Of a DNA stretch of 64,000 nucleotides, positions 42,845 through 51,758 are shown one piece after another (position 1 is the first letter of the stretch; each line of letters opens with the position of its first letter). The DNA is from an uncultured Robinsoniella sp. GTDB lineage: Bacteria; Bacillota; Clostridia; Lachnospirales; Lachnospiraceae. The DNA lies in contig UQGG01000017.1 of assembly GCA_900540475.1 (NCBI GenBank), positions 67,391 through 131,390 on the forward strand. Direction: 5' to 3'. Made by a program: the position numbers and the translations under genes. Below the pieces are notes generated by a model. It ran no database searches and was not told the DNA's origin. It saw nothing but the letters and a program-made list of their open reading frames with translations.

Positions 42845-43897
42845 TCACCTCGTTGTCTCTAACATTGCCTGTATTCCATAGTACAGAGCCTTACTTTGTA
42901 TTTCATCCATGGAATCTGTATTCAGGCGCTGAATGTATCGTCCTACTACGCTGTCTGCATACTTTTTCCCTAACTTTTCAAAGTCATATGCAGGTTTGGA
43001 CAGATCAGCCGCTTCCACTATATTTCCCAGTTTTTCATAACTTTTCAGATCATATTGAATTTCCGGATCCCGGTAGCCGGTAATTATTATTTTAAAAATG
43101 TTGTGTCTGCCCAATTTCTTCATATATGCCTGAATCTTTTCCTGCAGAGAATAATCCGTCTGGTTTTCATCTGTTTCTACCTTTAAGTGGATATATTCCC
43201 GGACTGCACTTGGTATAAACCGCGCCGTAAGAGTACGGTTTCTGTATTCCCCGATCATATAGCCGTGTGGACCCGTATCATTTTTATCCAGGGGTTCCAG
43301 GGCTCCTGAGTATGCCATTCTGTTTGCCTCCAGTATCTGCGGCTTGTGAATGTGTCCCAGGGCTACGTAATCAAATCCAGCCTGGCAAAGCTGCCTCTTA
43401 TTAATCGGGATATGTTTTTCATCTCCCCCATGTGCCAGCAGAATCGTGCACACCCCTTCATCCTCCGGTACCAGTTCATCATATAAAGCATTTGTGATCT
43501 CCCTGGTATGATAACTCAAACCATAGATTGTGGTATTCAGATCCGGAAAATGAATCCTCTGGCACTCCTGGTTTTCCAGACAGATCACATTTTCATTCCA
43601 TTTAAAACCATGGTAAAAAGAATCCGGCTTCAAATAGTCATGATTCCCAATGATAAATACCACTCTGGTCTCATGAAGGGTGGAGAACAGATAATTCACT
43701 TCCTTTAATTCTTTTAACAAAGGCTGTCTGTGAAAAAGATCTCCTGCTATCAGAAGCAGATCCGCCTGTTCTGCTTTTGCAATCCGGATAATATTGCGGA
43801 AGCTGTCCCAGATCTCCGTCTTACGCTCTTCACTCCAGGGATACCCCACATCTGGAACTGCCCCCAGGTGCACATCTGCGATATGGATAAATTTCAT
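42845..43897 (-). CDS. SbcD/YhaO-like DNA repair metallophosphoesterase
   Basis: A 350-residue nuclease of the Mre11/SbcD type. The five phosphoesterase motifs are FIHIADVHLGA, IAGDLFHRQ, IIGNHDYLK, LLAHGGDE and ALGHIHKPQ. The C-terminal domain would dock onto the ATPase encoded by the next gene, one base downstream. AAAGGAGG precedes the ATG. Confidence 0.88.
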   Translation of the reverse strand: MKFIHIADVHLGAVPDVGYPWSEERKTEIWDSFRNIIRIAKAEQADLLLIAGDLFHRQPLLKELKEVNYLFSTLHETRVVFIIGNHDYLKPDSFYHGFKWNENVICLENQECQRIHFPDLNTTIYGLSYHTREITNALYDELVPEDEGVCTILLAHGGDEKHIPINKRQLCQAGFDYVALGHIHKPQILEANRMAYSGALEPLDKNDTGPHGYMIGEYRNRTLTARFIPSAVREYIHLKVETDENQTDYSLQEKIQAYMKKLGRHNIFKIIITGYRDPEIQYDLKSYEKLGNIVEAADLSKPAYDFEKLGKKYADSVVGRYIQRLNTDSMDEIQSKALYYGIQAMLETTR

Positions 43898-43920
43898 CCA
43901 GATTCCTCCTTTCCTATTGG

Positions 43921-43952
43921 AAAAGACCCTGTTGCTCCATACAGGGTCTTTT
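43921..43952. terminator. Terminator of metY
   Basis: AAAAGACCCTGT (43921-43932) pairs perfectly with ACAGGGTCTTTT (43941-43952), eight-base loop, nine bases past the metY stop; T runs exist on both strands. Confidence 0.88.
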
Positions 43953-43960
43953 CCAATTTA

Positions 43961-45247
43961 TTACCGTATCAGTGCAAGTGCCTGTTCCAAATCAGCAATG
44001 ATGTCCTGAACATTCTCGATGCCCACTGAGAAACGGATCATTCCCGGTGATACACCGGCATCTTTTAACTGCTGGTCATTCATCTGTCTGTGGGTATGGC
44101 TTGCCGGATGAAGTACACTGGTTCTGGCATCTGCCACATGTGTCACGATTGCAGCCAGCTTTAAGCCATCCATAAATCTAACTGCTGCGTCTCTGCCGCC
44201 TTCCAGTTCAAAAGAGATAACGCCGCAGGTGCCATTTGGCATATATTTTTTCGCGGTCTCATGATACTTGTCTCCCGGAAGACCTGCATAATTTACATGG
44301 GATACTTTTTCATGGGCTGACAGATACTCTGCCACCTTCTGCGCATTATAGCAGTGTCTCTCTACACGCAGAGGCAGGGTCTCTAACCCAACATTTAACA
44401 GAAAGCTGTTCATTGGTGCCGGGATAGATCCAAGATCTCTCATCACCTGGGAAGTCGCTTTCATTATGTACGCACCTTTTCCGAATTTCTGTGCATAGAT
44501 TACACCGTGATAAGAATCATCCGGCGTTGTCAGTCCATGATATTTGTCACCATATGCATTCCAGTCAAAATTACCGCTGTCCACGATTGCGCCGCCTACC
44601 TGCATTGCATGTCCGTCCATGTACTTTGTGGTGGAATGGGTAACGATATCTGCTCCCCATTCAAAAGGACGGCAGTTTACCGGAGTGGCAAATGTATTAT
44701 CTATAATTAACGGTACCTGATGATCGTGTGCAAGCTTTGCAAATTTCTCAATATCCAGTACAACCAGTGCCGGATTGGCAATCGTTTCCGCAAATACAAC
44801 CTTTGTATTTGGCTGAAATGCCTTGCAAAGTTCCTCATAAGAGGAATCCGGGTCTACAAAAGTACACTCAATGCCAAGCTTTTTCATGGTTACGCCAAAG
44901 AGATTATAGGTACCGCCGTAGATTGTGGAAGAAGCTACAATATGGTCTCCTGCCTCACAAATATTAAAGACTGCATAAAAGTTGGCTGCCTGTCCGGAAG
45001 ATGTCAGCATGGCTGCTGCGCCCCCTTCCAGATCACAAATCTTACTGGCAACACTATCATTGGTTGGATTTTGTAATCTGGTATAGAAATATCCCTCTTC
45101 TTCCAGTGCAAATAACCTGCCCATCTCTTCTGTGGAATCATATTTAAATGTTGTACTCTGTACAATCGGAAGCACCCTTGGCTCCCCTTTTTTTGGTTTC
45201 CATCCGGACTGAATGCATTTTGTCTCAATTCTATAATCGCTGCTCAT
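43961..45247 (-). CDS. metY: O-acetylhomoserine sulfhydrylase
   Basis: A 428-residue PLP enzyme of the Cys/Met metabolism family, predicted to make homocysteine from O-acetylhomoserine and sulfide. The PLP Lys lies in VTHSTTKYMDGH; the substrate segments YTRLQNPTND, LTSSGQAA, SSTIYGGTYN, IDNTFATP and SVGIENVQDIIADL follow the MetY pattern. GGAG precedes the ATG. Monocistronic by its own terminator and promoter. Confidence 0.93.
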   Translation of the reverse strand: MSSDYRIETKCIQSGWKPKKGEPRVLPIVQSTTFKYDSTEEMGRLFALEEEGYFYTRLQNPTNDSVASKICDLEGGAAAMLTSSGQAANFYAVFNICEAGDHIVASSTIYGGTYNLFGVTMKKLGIECTFVDPDSSYEELCKAFQPNTKVVFAETIANPALVVLDIEKFAKLAHDHQVPLIIDNTFATPVNCRPFEWGADIVTHSTTKYMDGHAMQVGGAIVDSGNFDWNAYGDKYHGLTTPDDSYHGVIYAQKFGKGAYIMKATSQVMRDLGSIPAPMNSFLLNVGLETLPLRVERHCYNAQKVAEYLSAHEKVSHVNYAGLPGDKYHETAKKYMPNGTCGVISFELEGGRDAAVRFMDGLKLAAIVTHVADARTSVLHPASHTHRQMNDQQLKDAGVSPGMIRFSVGIENVQDIIADLEQALALIR

Positions 45248-45294
45248 GCTAACTCTCCTATCTCTAATATAGTCGTATTATCTGTATTTTGTAT

Positions 45295-45303
45295 AGTATA
45301 GCA
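45295..45303 (-). promoter_or_regulatory. Extended -10 promoter of metY
   Basis: On the minus strand TGCTATACT, an extended -10, lies about 50 bases before the metY start. The leader is too short for a SAM-type riboswitch and none is seen. Confidence 0.5.
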
Positions 45304-45387
45304 TATCTGATTGAAAATAGAAATCCTGATTTTTCGAAATCACACTCCCGTACAGCGGGGAATCATTCACTTTGCATATGGCATACG

Positions 45388-45954
45388 TTATCCCCAGATA
45401 TAATACATCACAACCTGGGCAAGCCCCGCCAAAAGCATAACGCTGATGGGATTCATCTTAAACTTTCTAAGAAGGATGACCGCAGCCGTAAATATTACCA
45501 CAGCCTGTACTTTTAAATCGGTGAAATGAACTGAAAACCCCGAATCCCCCCAGAAAGATAAAACGAGGATTGCAAATCCTGCTGATGCAATCATTGCCAC
45601 TACCGCCGGTCTTAAGGTTCCTAAAATCCCCTGCAGAACTGCCATTTCACGATATTTAAAATAGACATAAGCCAGGAGGGATACGATGATACAGGACGGA
45701 AGAATGCATCCGATGGTCGCTACCACCGCCCCCTGGATGCCTCCAATCTGCAATCCCACGAAAGTAGCGGAATTAATTGCAATCGGTCCCGGCGTCATCT
45801 GGGAAATGGTAATCAAATCTGTAAATTCCTTTACGGAAAGCCACTGATGGATATCTACAACCTGATTTTGTATCAGAGGCATAGCTGCATAACCGCCTCC
45901 TATACTGAACATTCCGATTTGTATAAAACTTAAAAACAGCTGTAAATATATCAT
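45388..45954 (-). CDS. Chromate transporter family protein, second half
   Basis: A 188-residue membrane protein of the short (split) CHR family. Motifs: SFIQIGMFSIGGGYAAMPLIQ, ISQMTPGPIAINSATFVG. In this family two short proteins form the unit that corresponds to one long ChrA. It overlaps the upstream partner by four bases (ATGA). The true substrate of such pairs in anaerobes is not known. Confidence 0.88.
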   Translation of the reverse strand: MIYLQLFLSFIQIGMFSIGGGYAAMPLIQNQVVDIHQWLSVKEFTDLITISQMTPGPIAINSATFVGLQIGGIQGAVVATIGCILPSCIIVSLLAYVYFKYREMAVLQGILGTLRPAVVAMIASAGFAILVLSFWGDSGFSVHFTDLKVQAVVIFTAAVILLRKFKMNPISVMLLAGLAQVVMYYIWG

Positions 45955-46517
45955 TTGCCTGCCCCCTTCCTGATGTTATATACCGCTCTGATTACTCCAA
46001 TCACGCCACAGGTCAGAATAATCAGAATCACATTGATATTTAACACATAGGATGCAACAAAGGCAGTAACCATAATGATAATGGAAAGAACATTTTTTTC
46101 TTTTACAATGTTTCCTCCCATTTCAATAACCACATCTGCAATTACAGCAGCCACACCAGCCTGCATCCCGGTGAGGACCAGGTTCACAATTAAATTATCC
46201 CGGAAAGCCGCATAAAAGATGGAAATTACCGATAATATCACAAACGGCGGGAGCACAGTACCAATGATCGATACCGCTGCTCCCGCTGCTCCTGCTACCC
46301 GGTATCCCACAATAATCGCCCCATTTACCGCAATTGCACCCGGTGCAGACTGGGCAATTGCGGTCAGGTCCAGCATCTCCTGCTCATCAATCCAGTGATA
46401 ACCGTCCACAAATTTTTTCTTCATTAATGTGACAATTACATATCCCCCTCCAAAGGTAAATGCACTTAGATAGAGCATAGACAAAAACAGTTTTAATAAG
46501 ATTTTCTTTTTCCCCAT
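45951..46517 (-). CDS. Chromate transporter family protein, first half
   Basis: A 188-residue partner of the gene above, with LSAFTFGGGYVIVTLMKKKFVD and IAQSAPGAIAVNGAIIVGYR. AAAAGGAGG precedes the ATG. The two genes are coupled by a four-base overlap. Confidence 0.88.
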   Translation of the reverse strand: MGKKKILLKLFLSMLYLSAFTFGGGYVIVTLMKKKFVDGYHWIDEQEMLDLTAIAQSAPGAIAVNGAIIVGYRVAGAAGAAVSIIGTVLPPFVILSVISIFYAAFRDNLIVNLVLTGMQAGVAAVIADVVIEMGGNIVKEKNVLSIIIMVTAFVASYVLNINVILIILTCGVIGVIRAVYNIRKGAGK

Positions 46518-46551
46518 TTGTAAAATATCCTCCTTTTCATCATTGTTACTA

Positions 46552-46582
46552 TAACGTAATTTAACGAAATAGTAAAATAACG
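46552..46582 (-). promoter_or_regulatory. Three TAACG direct repeats before the chromate-type genes
   Basis: TAACG occurs at 46552, 46562 and 46578, inside an inverted pair TTACTA / TAGTAA, within the 100-base leader of the transporter pair. This is a candidate operator; the regulator is unknown. Confidence 0.35.
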
Positions 46583-46619
46583 ATATCTGATGAAAAGTAT
46601 ATGATTTTATAATGTATTT

Positions 46620-47432
46620 TTAAAGACGCTCTGCACTGTATAAAAGCTGTATGATTCCATATCCGGCTACAAGTGCCGCCAGACAAAAGAATATTTCCAT
46701 TCCCTGTGGTATTCCCGGAAATACTTCAGCCATTGACCCGCCCACAAACCCCAGAATAATCAGATAGGTCGCCTGCGTATGGTTTTTCATTGCATTTTCC
46801 AGCAGTTTCGTAGTAAGTATAATTCCCAGGATAATACCCAATCCAAGGGGCATTAAGTAAGAGAGATTAAAATCCCCGATAGCCATCACCGTCTTATCAT
46901 AGATTCCCAGAAGCAGAAGCAGATAGGATACGCTGATTCCCGGAAGCACTAATGCCACTGCTGCCACAATTCCCGCAGCCCCCAGCAGCAGAAACCCCAG
47001 AATGCCTTTTCCGTCACCCAGCTGTAAAAAATCAGCCGGAAGAAATTCAAACAGAAACACCGCAGCCAGACCTATTGCCGGATAAAGAAACACTTTCCAT
47101 GTTATTTTGTTAACCTCTGCTTTTTGATAGATCATGGGAATGCCGCCCGCAACCACACCGATAAAAAAGTACAACAATAACATGGGATAGGATTCGATCA
47201 GATAGAGTAAGGGCTTGGCAAGGAGCATCATTCCCACTCCCCCGCCAAGTGAAAAGGCTATGAGAAAAATCAGACTGTTTTTTATATCTTTCAAAAAAGA
47301 ACTGACAGATTCAATTAATTTATCATAAATCCCCAGGATCATGGCCATAGAACCTCCGCTCACTCCCGGTACCAGCATGGTGCCTCCTACACAGAGACCT
47401 TTCAGGGCTGTCGTTATTATATCCTTTGACAT
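46620..47432 (-). CDS. DUF368 membrane protein (polyprenyl-phosphate transporter family)
   Basis: A 270-residue protein with about eight hydrophobic segments. The two repeated family motifs are VGGTMLVPGVSGGSMAMILGIYDK and, in the second half, ALVLPGISVSYLLLLLGIYDK, showing an internal duplication. DUF368 proteins (PopT) have been implicated in recycling undecaprenyl phosphate across the membrane for cell-wall synthesis. I chose the ATG at 47432 with AGGAG six bases upstream; the ATG at 47456 lacks one. Confidence 0.85.
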   Translation of the reverse strand: MSKDIITTALKGLCVGGTMLVPGVSGGSMAMILGIYDKLIESVSSFLKDIKNSLIFLIAFSLGGGVGMMLLAKPLLYLIESYPMLLLYFFIGVVAGGIPMIYQKAEVNKITWKVFLYPAIGLAAVFLFEFLPADFLQLGDGKGILGFLLLGAAGIVAAVALVLPGISVSYLLLLLGIYDKTVMAIGDFNLSYLMPLGLGIILGIILTTKLLENAMKNHTQATYLIILGFVGGSMAEVFPGIPQGMEIFFCLAALVAGYGIIQLLYSAERL

Positions 47433-47542
47433 ATATTTCTCCTGCACATCTTTCATTTTACTATTAATTTATTCGAAAAACGTGAATATATACATATACC
47501 CGACATCCACATCCCGCATTGGAATATCATGCTGACAAAACA

Positions 47543-47606
47543 GAGCGTGCCTGAAAATATATTCTGACAGATGTATACTTTTCAGAAAACATTTTAAGAC
47601 ACGCTC
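47543..47606. repeat. Dispersed repeat, short hairpin version (copy C)
   Basis: GAGCGTGCCTGAAAAT and the complement of ATTTTAAGACACGCTC match at 14 of 16 positions and enclose about 32 bases including TTCTGACAG, a piece of the full repeat. It lies seven bases past the AI-2E-family stop and may act as its terminator. Confidence 0.6.
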
Positions 47607-47613
47607 AGCATTA

Positions 47614-48687
47614 TTATTTAAAAATATGAATCGTTCCTTTGTCATTCAGATTCTTGATCAAAGACAACGTAATGGGAAATCCAAACAGTCCAAATACCCC
47701 TAAGACCTGAGCCCCCACGAACATTGACATCAATGTTACCAGGGGATGCAGTCCAACCTGGCTGCCAACGATCTTCGGTTCCAGAATGTTGCGGATAACC
47801 GTAACCACCAGGTATACACACAGCAGACCAAGTGCCAGGGTGTAATCTCCCTGAACCGCAGTGAGAATCGTCCAGGGAATCATGATGCCGCCGGTTCCCA
47901 GTACCGGAAGTATATCAAAGATTGATATCAAAAATGCAATCAGGATCGCATTGTCTATCCGAAGTATCGTAAGTCCGATGGAAAGTTCGATAAAGGTAAT
48001 ACACATGATCAGCGCATAGGAACGGATGCATTTAAACAGCGTATTTATTACATAATCCTTCACCTCTAATGCCAGTTTTCTGGGTTTTTCTTTTAGCTGC
48101 CTCAAGAGAAATCCCATCACCTTATCATAGTCAATGGTCAGAAAGAAAGTAGAAATCACAGTGAACAATACACGTATTAAAAATCCCGGAAGCGTGGATG
48201 CATAGTTGGAAATCGCTCCTATTACTTTCACGGACAGGCTTGATATGCTCTCTCCCAGGGATTTCACCAGATTCATTGTAATTTCTTCCAGCGTGGAAAT
48301 TATGGACGGATCCAGCCTGGACAGGGATTTCTCCAGGGAATCAATTACTTCCATTAAAGAAGGCTCAATATCCTTTGCATAAATCTGAGGAATGTAAAAA
48401 AACAACTGCTGTACGGATGTAAACAACCGGATTCCAATAAGGGTAAACAGAACCCCAATTACCGCATAGAACAATATTACCAAAAGTATTGCAGCCAGAG
48501 TTCGGTTGATCCTGCATTTCCTGTTAAGGAAATTGATTGGTTTTTTAAGTATAAACGCAAAAACAAATGCCATTAAAAAGGGGGCTATATAAGACAAACC
48601 ATACTTAAGCACAACTACTACAATTGCCCCGATAATAAAACAATATATAAAATTAACGATAAACCTTTTTCTTTTTTCTATCTCCAT
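47614..48687 (-). CDS. AI-2E family transporter (YtvI/PerM type)
   Basis: A 357-residue membrane protein with about seven hydrophobic segments and a central amphipathic stretch. Typical segments: YIAPFLMAFVFAFILKKPINFL, FDILPVLGTGGIMIPW, and RNILEPKIVGSQVGLHPLVTLMSMFVG. In spore formers relatives such as YtvI are annotated as sporulation membrane proteins; the name AI-2E is a family label and no signalling role is shown here. AAAGGA precedes the ATG. Confidence 0.85.
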   Translation of the reverse strand: MEIEKRKRFIVNFIYCFIIGAIVVVVLKYGLSYIAPFLMAFVFAFILKKPINFLNRKCRINRTLAAILLVILFYAVIGVLFTLIGIRLFTSVQQLFFYIPQIYAKDIEPSLMEVIDSLEKSLSRLDPSIISTLEEITMNLVKSLGESISSLSVKVIGAISNYASTLPGFLIRVLFTVISTFFLTIDYDKVMGFLLRQLKEKPRKLALEVKDYVINTLFKCIRSYALIMCITFIELSIGLTILRIDNAILIAFLISIFDILPVLGTGGIMIPWTILTAVQGDYTLALGLLCVYLVVTVIRNILEPKIVGSQVGLHPLVTLMSMFVGAQVLGVFGLFGFPITLSLIKNLNDKGTIHIFK

Positions 48688-48712
48688 AGATAATAGGTCC
48701 TTTCTCAGCCAA

Positions 48713-48866
48713 GGCGTGTTTGGAAATTGCTTTCTGGCAGCTGTGCGTTCCAGTTGGTGGGACGTGCAGATGGCGGGAATGAATTAACACTCCCTGGTGC
48801 CGACAGGCGTAAATACGCCGCTATATGGCGCCCGCTATCTATCGACGTTTTTTACGCCGGCGGGTC
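48713..48866. repeat. Dispersed MITE-like repeat, copy D
   Basis: GGCGTGTTTGGAAATTGC begins a copy that continues TTTCTGGCAGCTGTGCG, then GACGTGCAGATGGCGGGAAT, the same order as copies E and F. A second part contains the perfect stem GGCGTA-AA-TACGCC and further GCC/GGC pairs up to the stop of the ABC permease. It fills the whole 182-base gap between the two genes. Confidence 0.65.
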
Positions 48867-48869
48867 TCA

Positions 48870-50492
48870 TTATTTTATTCGAAAATGCCTGGGAGCCAGC
48901 CGGTAAACCAACACAAGCGCCACCGCGATGTAGCATATGGTAAATGCCAGTACCGCCATTGTGAAACCGGTTCCGCCCGCCTCTATTTTCAGGCACATAA
49001 AACAAATAAAATACATTGCACTGTTAATTGCTGTAAAAAACGGATTTTTAATATCCAGCCCTGTGGAATATGGCTGGAACACATAGTACAGGAATAAATG
49101 ATGTACGGTAAAGAAAACAGCCAGCAGCATGACGGATACCGAAAATGCCAGAAGATCGATTGAAAATATTGTGGTCTGACACAATATGCAAAAAATTACC
49201 GCCACAGCACACAATGCGATTCCCACGACAAGATTATACAGGGATATCCGTATCAGCCTTATTTTAAAATTCTGCAGAATAGTTCCTGGTTTCCGATAGT
49301 ATCCATACCGAAGCAGACTGATATCACAGTTATAAAACATAGCTCTGCAGGACTTATCTCCAACTGACATGGCGTACATGATAAAAACAAAGTACGGAAG
49401 CAGCACGCACAGATTCTCACTTAATTTTACCGCTGTATTTTTATCACTTACAAAGAGAAAGATTCCCCCTGCAAGGATAGCTGCTGTTATCGCAAGCCTG
49501 TAATAAATCGGTCTCACCAGCTGCCGGCGGTGCCTTGCAAAGAAAATAGCGTTCATGTACGCATATCCTTTTCGGTTCTGGTATTTCGCTACCTTTTCCT
49601 GACTGATTTTGAGATCTTTTTCTTTCATTTCTACTTCAGCAAAAGAAGATTGCTTTGCCTGCTTCATCGCATCTGAAAACAGATATTTTAATTCAATGGA
49701 CCGCTTGAGTTTATTTCCATAGCCTTTATATCCCCACATGATATAGTAAAAAGCAACAGCCCCGGCTAAGACTGCAAGCAATACGAATACTGGATGAATA
49801 ATAAGCGGAGCAACTGTCTGGGGCAGTTGCAGGAAAAGCGGAATGTAAGCGGCTGCAAGGGAAAAAAGAATCACTCCCCAGGCAAATCCCATATTCCTGG
49901 ATAACACAAACCCTTTTTTATCGTAGAGGTATACCTGCAAAGCCTCTCCCATCATGCGAAATGAGAGAAATAGCAGCCACAGCCCAGCCCCCTGAAGTAC
50001 GCTGCCTCCTGCCATTCGGGCTGCTATCATGAGAAATGGAAGGTAATATACAAAAAAGGGAACATATTTGGAAAGCAATGTTGCCTGCACGTACCTGGCT
50101 GCATCCATCTGCATGTATTTGATACAGGTAATCTTCTGCCTTGTAACAGAAAAAACCTGGCTGTCCTGTAATGGACCCAGAATACAATTCATAAAGAACA
50201 AAATATGAGCCATCCATAAAAACCGTTCTCCCGGAGCCATTATCTGATTCTTCCCCATAAATAGAAATGGTAATCCAACCATTACTGCTAAATAAAGGCC
50301 TTTGCCAACAAATCCCACAATCTGCATCAGAACCGCTATGAGTACTGTCAGTACTTTTTTTGCCAAATCCAGTCCGTATACCTGATCCGGCACCAGCTTT
50401 CCGATCACCCAGAGGCGTTTCAAATAATATAGAAAAACATTTACCTGCATCACCGTTTTCAAATGAAAAATGATCTTGAATGTCTTAATCAT
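48870..50492 (-). CDS. ABC exporter membrane subunit
   Basis: A 540-residue protein with about twelve hydrophobic segments and a charged cytoplasmic loop near residues 265-310. No signal peptide. It resembles the large permeases that pair with a short ATPase in Firmicutes exporters. The ATG at 50492 overlaps the end of the ATPase gene by eight bases and follows GAGGAGG. Its substrate is unknown; drug, peptide or lipid export are all possible. Confidence 0.7.
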   Translation of the reverse strand: MIKTFKIIFHLKTVMQVNVFLYYLKRLWVIGKLVPDQVYGLDLAKKVLTVLIAVLMQIVGFVGKGLYLAVMVGLPFLFMGKNQIMAPGERFLWMAHILFFMNCILGPLQDSQVFSVTRQKITCIKYMQMDAARYVQATLLSKYVPFFVYYLPFLMIAARMAGGSVLQGAGLWLLFLSFRMMGEALQVYLYDKKGFVLSRNMGFAWGVILFSLAAAYIPLFLQLPQTVAPLIIHPVFVLLAVLAGAVAFYYIMWGYKGYGNKLKRSIELKYLFSDAMKQAKQSSFAEVEMKEKDLKISQEKVAKYQNRKGYAYMNAIFFARHRRQLVRPIYYRLAITAAILAGGIFLFVSDKNTAVKLSENLCVLLPYFVFIMYAMSVGDKSCRAMFYNCDISLLRYGYYRKPGTILQNFKIRLIRISLYNLVVGIALCAVAVIFCILCQTTIFSIDLLAFSVSVMLLAVFFTVHHLFLYYVFQPYSTGLDIKNPFFTAINSAMYFICFMCLKIEAGGTGFTMAVLAFTICYIAVALVLVYRLAPRHFRIK

Positions 50493-51198
50493 GGTCCTCC
50501 TCATCCTGTAATAACTCTATGATCCGGGTTTCAAAATCTTTACTTTTTAACATCTCATGATCCAGCTGCTGCAGCCTGCCTTCGCTCAAAACTACCAGCT
50601 CGTCGCAGAGGTCTGTTGCCAGTTGTAATATATGGGTAGAAAATATAATAATATGATCTTTCTTAATCTCACGCAGCAGTTTTTTGATTTCCAGTGCCAC
50701 TACCACATCAAAAGAGGTCAGCGGTTCATCCAGAAGAATCACCGGCGGCCTTGCAATAATAAAACACAGCATCTGTAATTTGTTCTTCATACCATGAGAA
50801 TAACCTTTTATCAGACGATTTCTGTCCTCCGGATCTATTTTCACCATGTCAAAATATGTATCAATCGTTATATCAGGATCTGTCCGGTCCTGGTTTATTT
50901 CCATATAAAATTTCAAAAATTCATATCCGGTGAGAAAATCCGGCAGAACCGGTGTGGAAAATACATAACCAATGTGATCTTCCGCCAATGCTTCCAATGT
51001 TCCGTCATCCCTGCAGATATTCGCCGTGCCGCTGTCCGGAGCAATTTCATCGCTCAGACAGTTAAATAACGTGGTCTTCCCTGCTCCGTTTCTTCCAAGC
51101 AGCCCATAAATTTTCCCTTTTTCAAACCGAAAAGTACATCCTTTCAGAACCTCTTTTTCACCAAATGATTTCCTGATCTGTTCTAACTGAAGTTCCAT
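50485..51198 (-). CDS. ABC transporter ATP-binding protein
   Basis: A 237-residue ATPase. Walker A GRNGAGKTTLFN, Q-loop region GYVFSTPVLPDFLTG, signature YSHGMKNKLQM (a degenerate form of LSGGQ), Walker B VILLDEPLTSFD and the switch His in IFSTHILQL. GGAGGG precedes the ATG. It drives the membrane subunit encoded by the next gene. Confidence 0.9.
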   Translation of the reverse strand: MELQLEQIRKSFGEKEVLKGCTFRFEKGKIYGLLGRNGAGKTTLFNCLSDEIAPDSGTANICRDDGTLEALAEDHIGYVFSTPVLPDFLTGYEFLKFYMEINQDRTDPDITIDTYFDMVKIDPEDRNRLIKGYSHGMKNKLQMLCFIIARPPVILLDEPLTSFDVVVALEIKKLLREIKKDHIIIFSTHILQLATDLCDELVVLSEGRLQQLDHEMLKSKDFETRIIELLQDEEDHD

Positions 51199-51396
51199 TC
51201 GCCCTCCTTTTTCTGTCCCTCTTTATTTCTTAAATTTGGTCAAATGATAGCATGAATTTTCATTTGCTTCAACAAGATTTCCTATGTTTATAGTTTTTTA
51301 ATAACTAAGTACAGCATGACTGACGCCAATGCAGCAGATAGCAAAATAGACAGTGCTGTCAGTTTGGATTCTGACCGGATGGACTACTGGCACAAA

Positions 51397-51430
51397 AACC
51401 GGGTGAAAGCAGCTGTCTGCCCACCCGGTT
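51397..51430 (-). terminator. Terminator of the BFD-like gene
   Basis: AACCGGGTG (51397-51405) pairs perfectly with CACCCGGTT (51422-51430); on the minus strand it is followed by TTTTTG. It stands about 40 bases past the stop codon. The preceding gap from 51199 holds nothing else that I recognise. Confidence 0.75.
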
Positions 51431-51472
51431 ATAAGTTATACGCTTTCTATTAATGATTCTCTGACTTTGCGT

Positions 51473-51655
51473 TTATGCCTGTTCTAATAATTCTTCTGCA
51501 ACATTTCTGGCATATTCTTCACATGCGCCGCAGCAAAGGGATACATTGGTTTCATCCTGAATCTCTTCAAAGCTTGCTGCACTTTTGGCAACCGCTTCTT
51601 CCATCTCCCCTACCGTTACATTATAACAATTACAAACTACTTTATCTTTTTTCAT
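51473..51655 (-). CDS. BFD-like [2Fe-2S]-binding protein
   Basis: A 60-residue protein with four cysteines in the bacterioferritin-associated ferredoxin pattern: CNCYNVT near the N-terminus and CCGAC in the C-terminal half. Such domains hold a [2Fe-2S] cluster and mediate electron transfer, often in iron release. The ATG at 51655 follows AAAGGAG; the longer open frame upstream is AT-rich leader. The upstream palindrome suggests iron control. Confidence 0.82.
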   Translation of the reverse strand: MKKDKVVCNCYNVTVGEMEEAVAKSAASFEEIQDETNVSLCCGACEEYARNVAEELLEQA

Positions 51656-51683
51656 GAGATTATCTCCTTTATCATCTAAATTA

Positions 51684-51706
51684 ATATCAATAACTATTAT
51701 CGATAT
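51684..51706 (-). promoter_or_regulatory. Palindromic operator upstream of the BFD-like gene
   Basis: ATATCAATAA and TTATCGATAT form an inverted repeat (nine of ten positions) around CTA, 29 bases before the start codon. The GATAAT-like core recalls Fur-type sites, which fits an iron-sulfur gene, but it is not a strict Fur consensus. Confidence 0.45.
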
Positions 51707-51758
51707 ATTTAATATAATATATTTTAGATAGAATGTCCAGAGTTTTCGTCTATTATTT

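Noticed and set aside
45248..45387. SAM riboswitch upstream of metY
   Set aside because: The leader between the extended -10 and the start is only about 50 bases, with no conserved riboswitch core.
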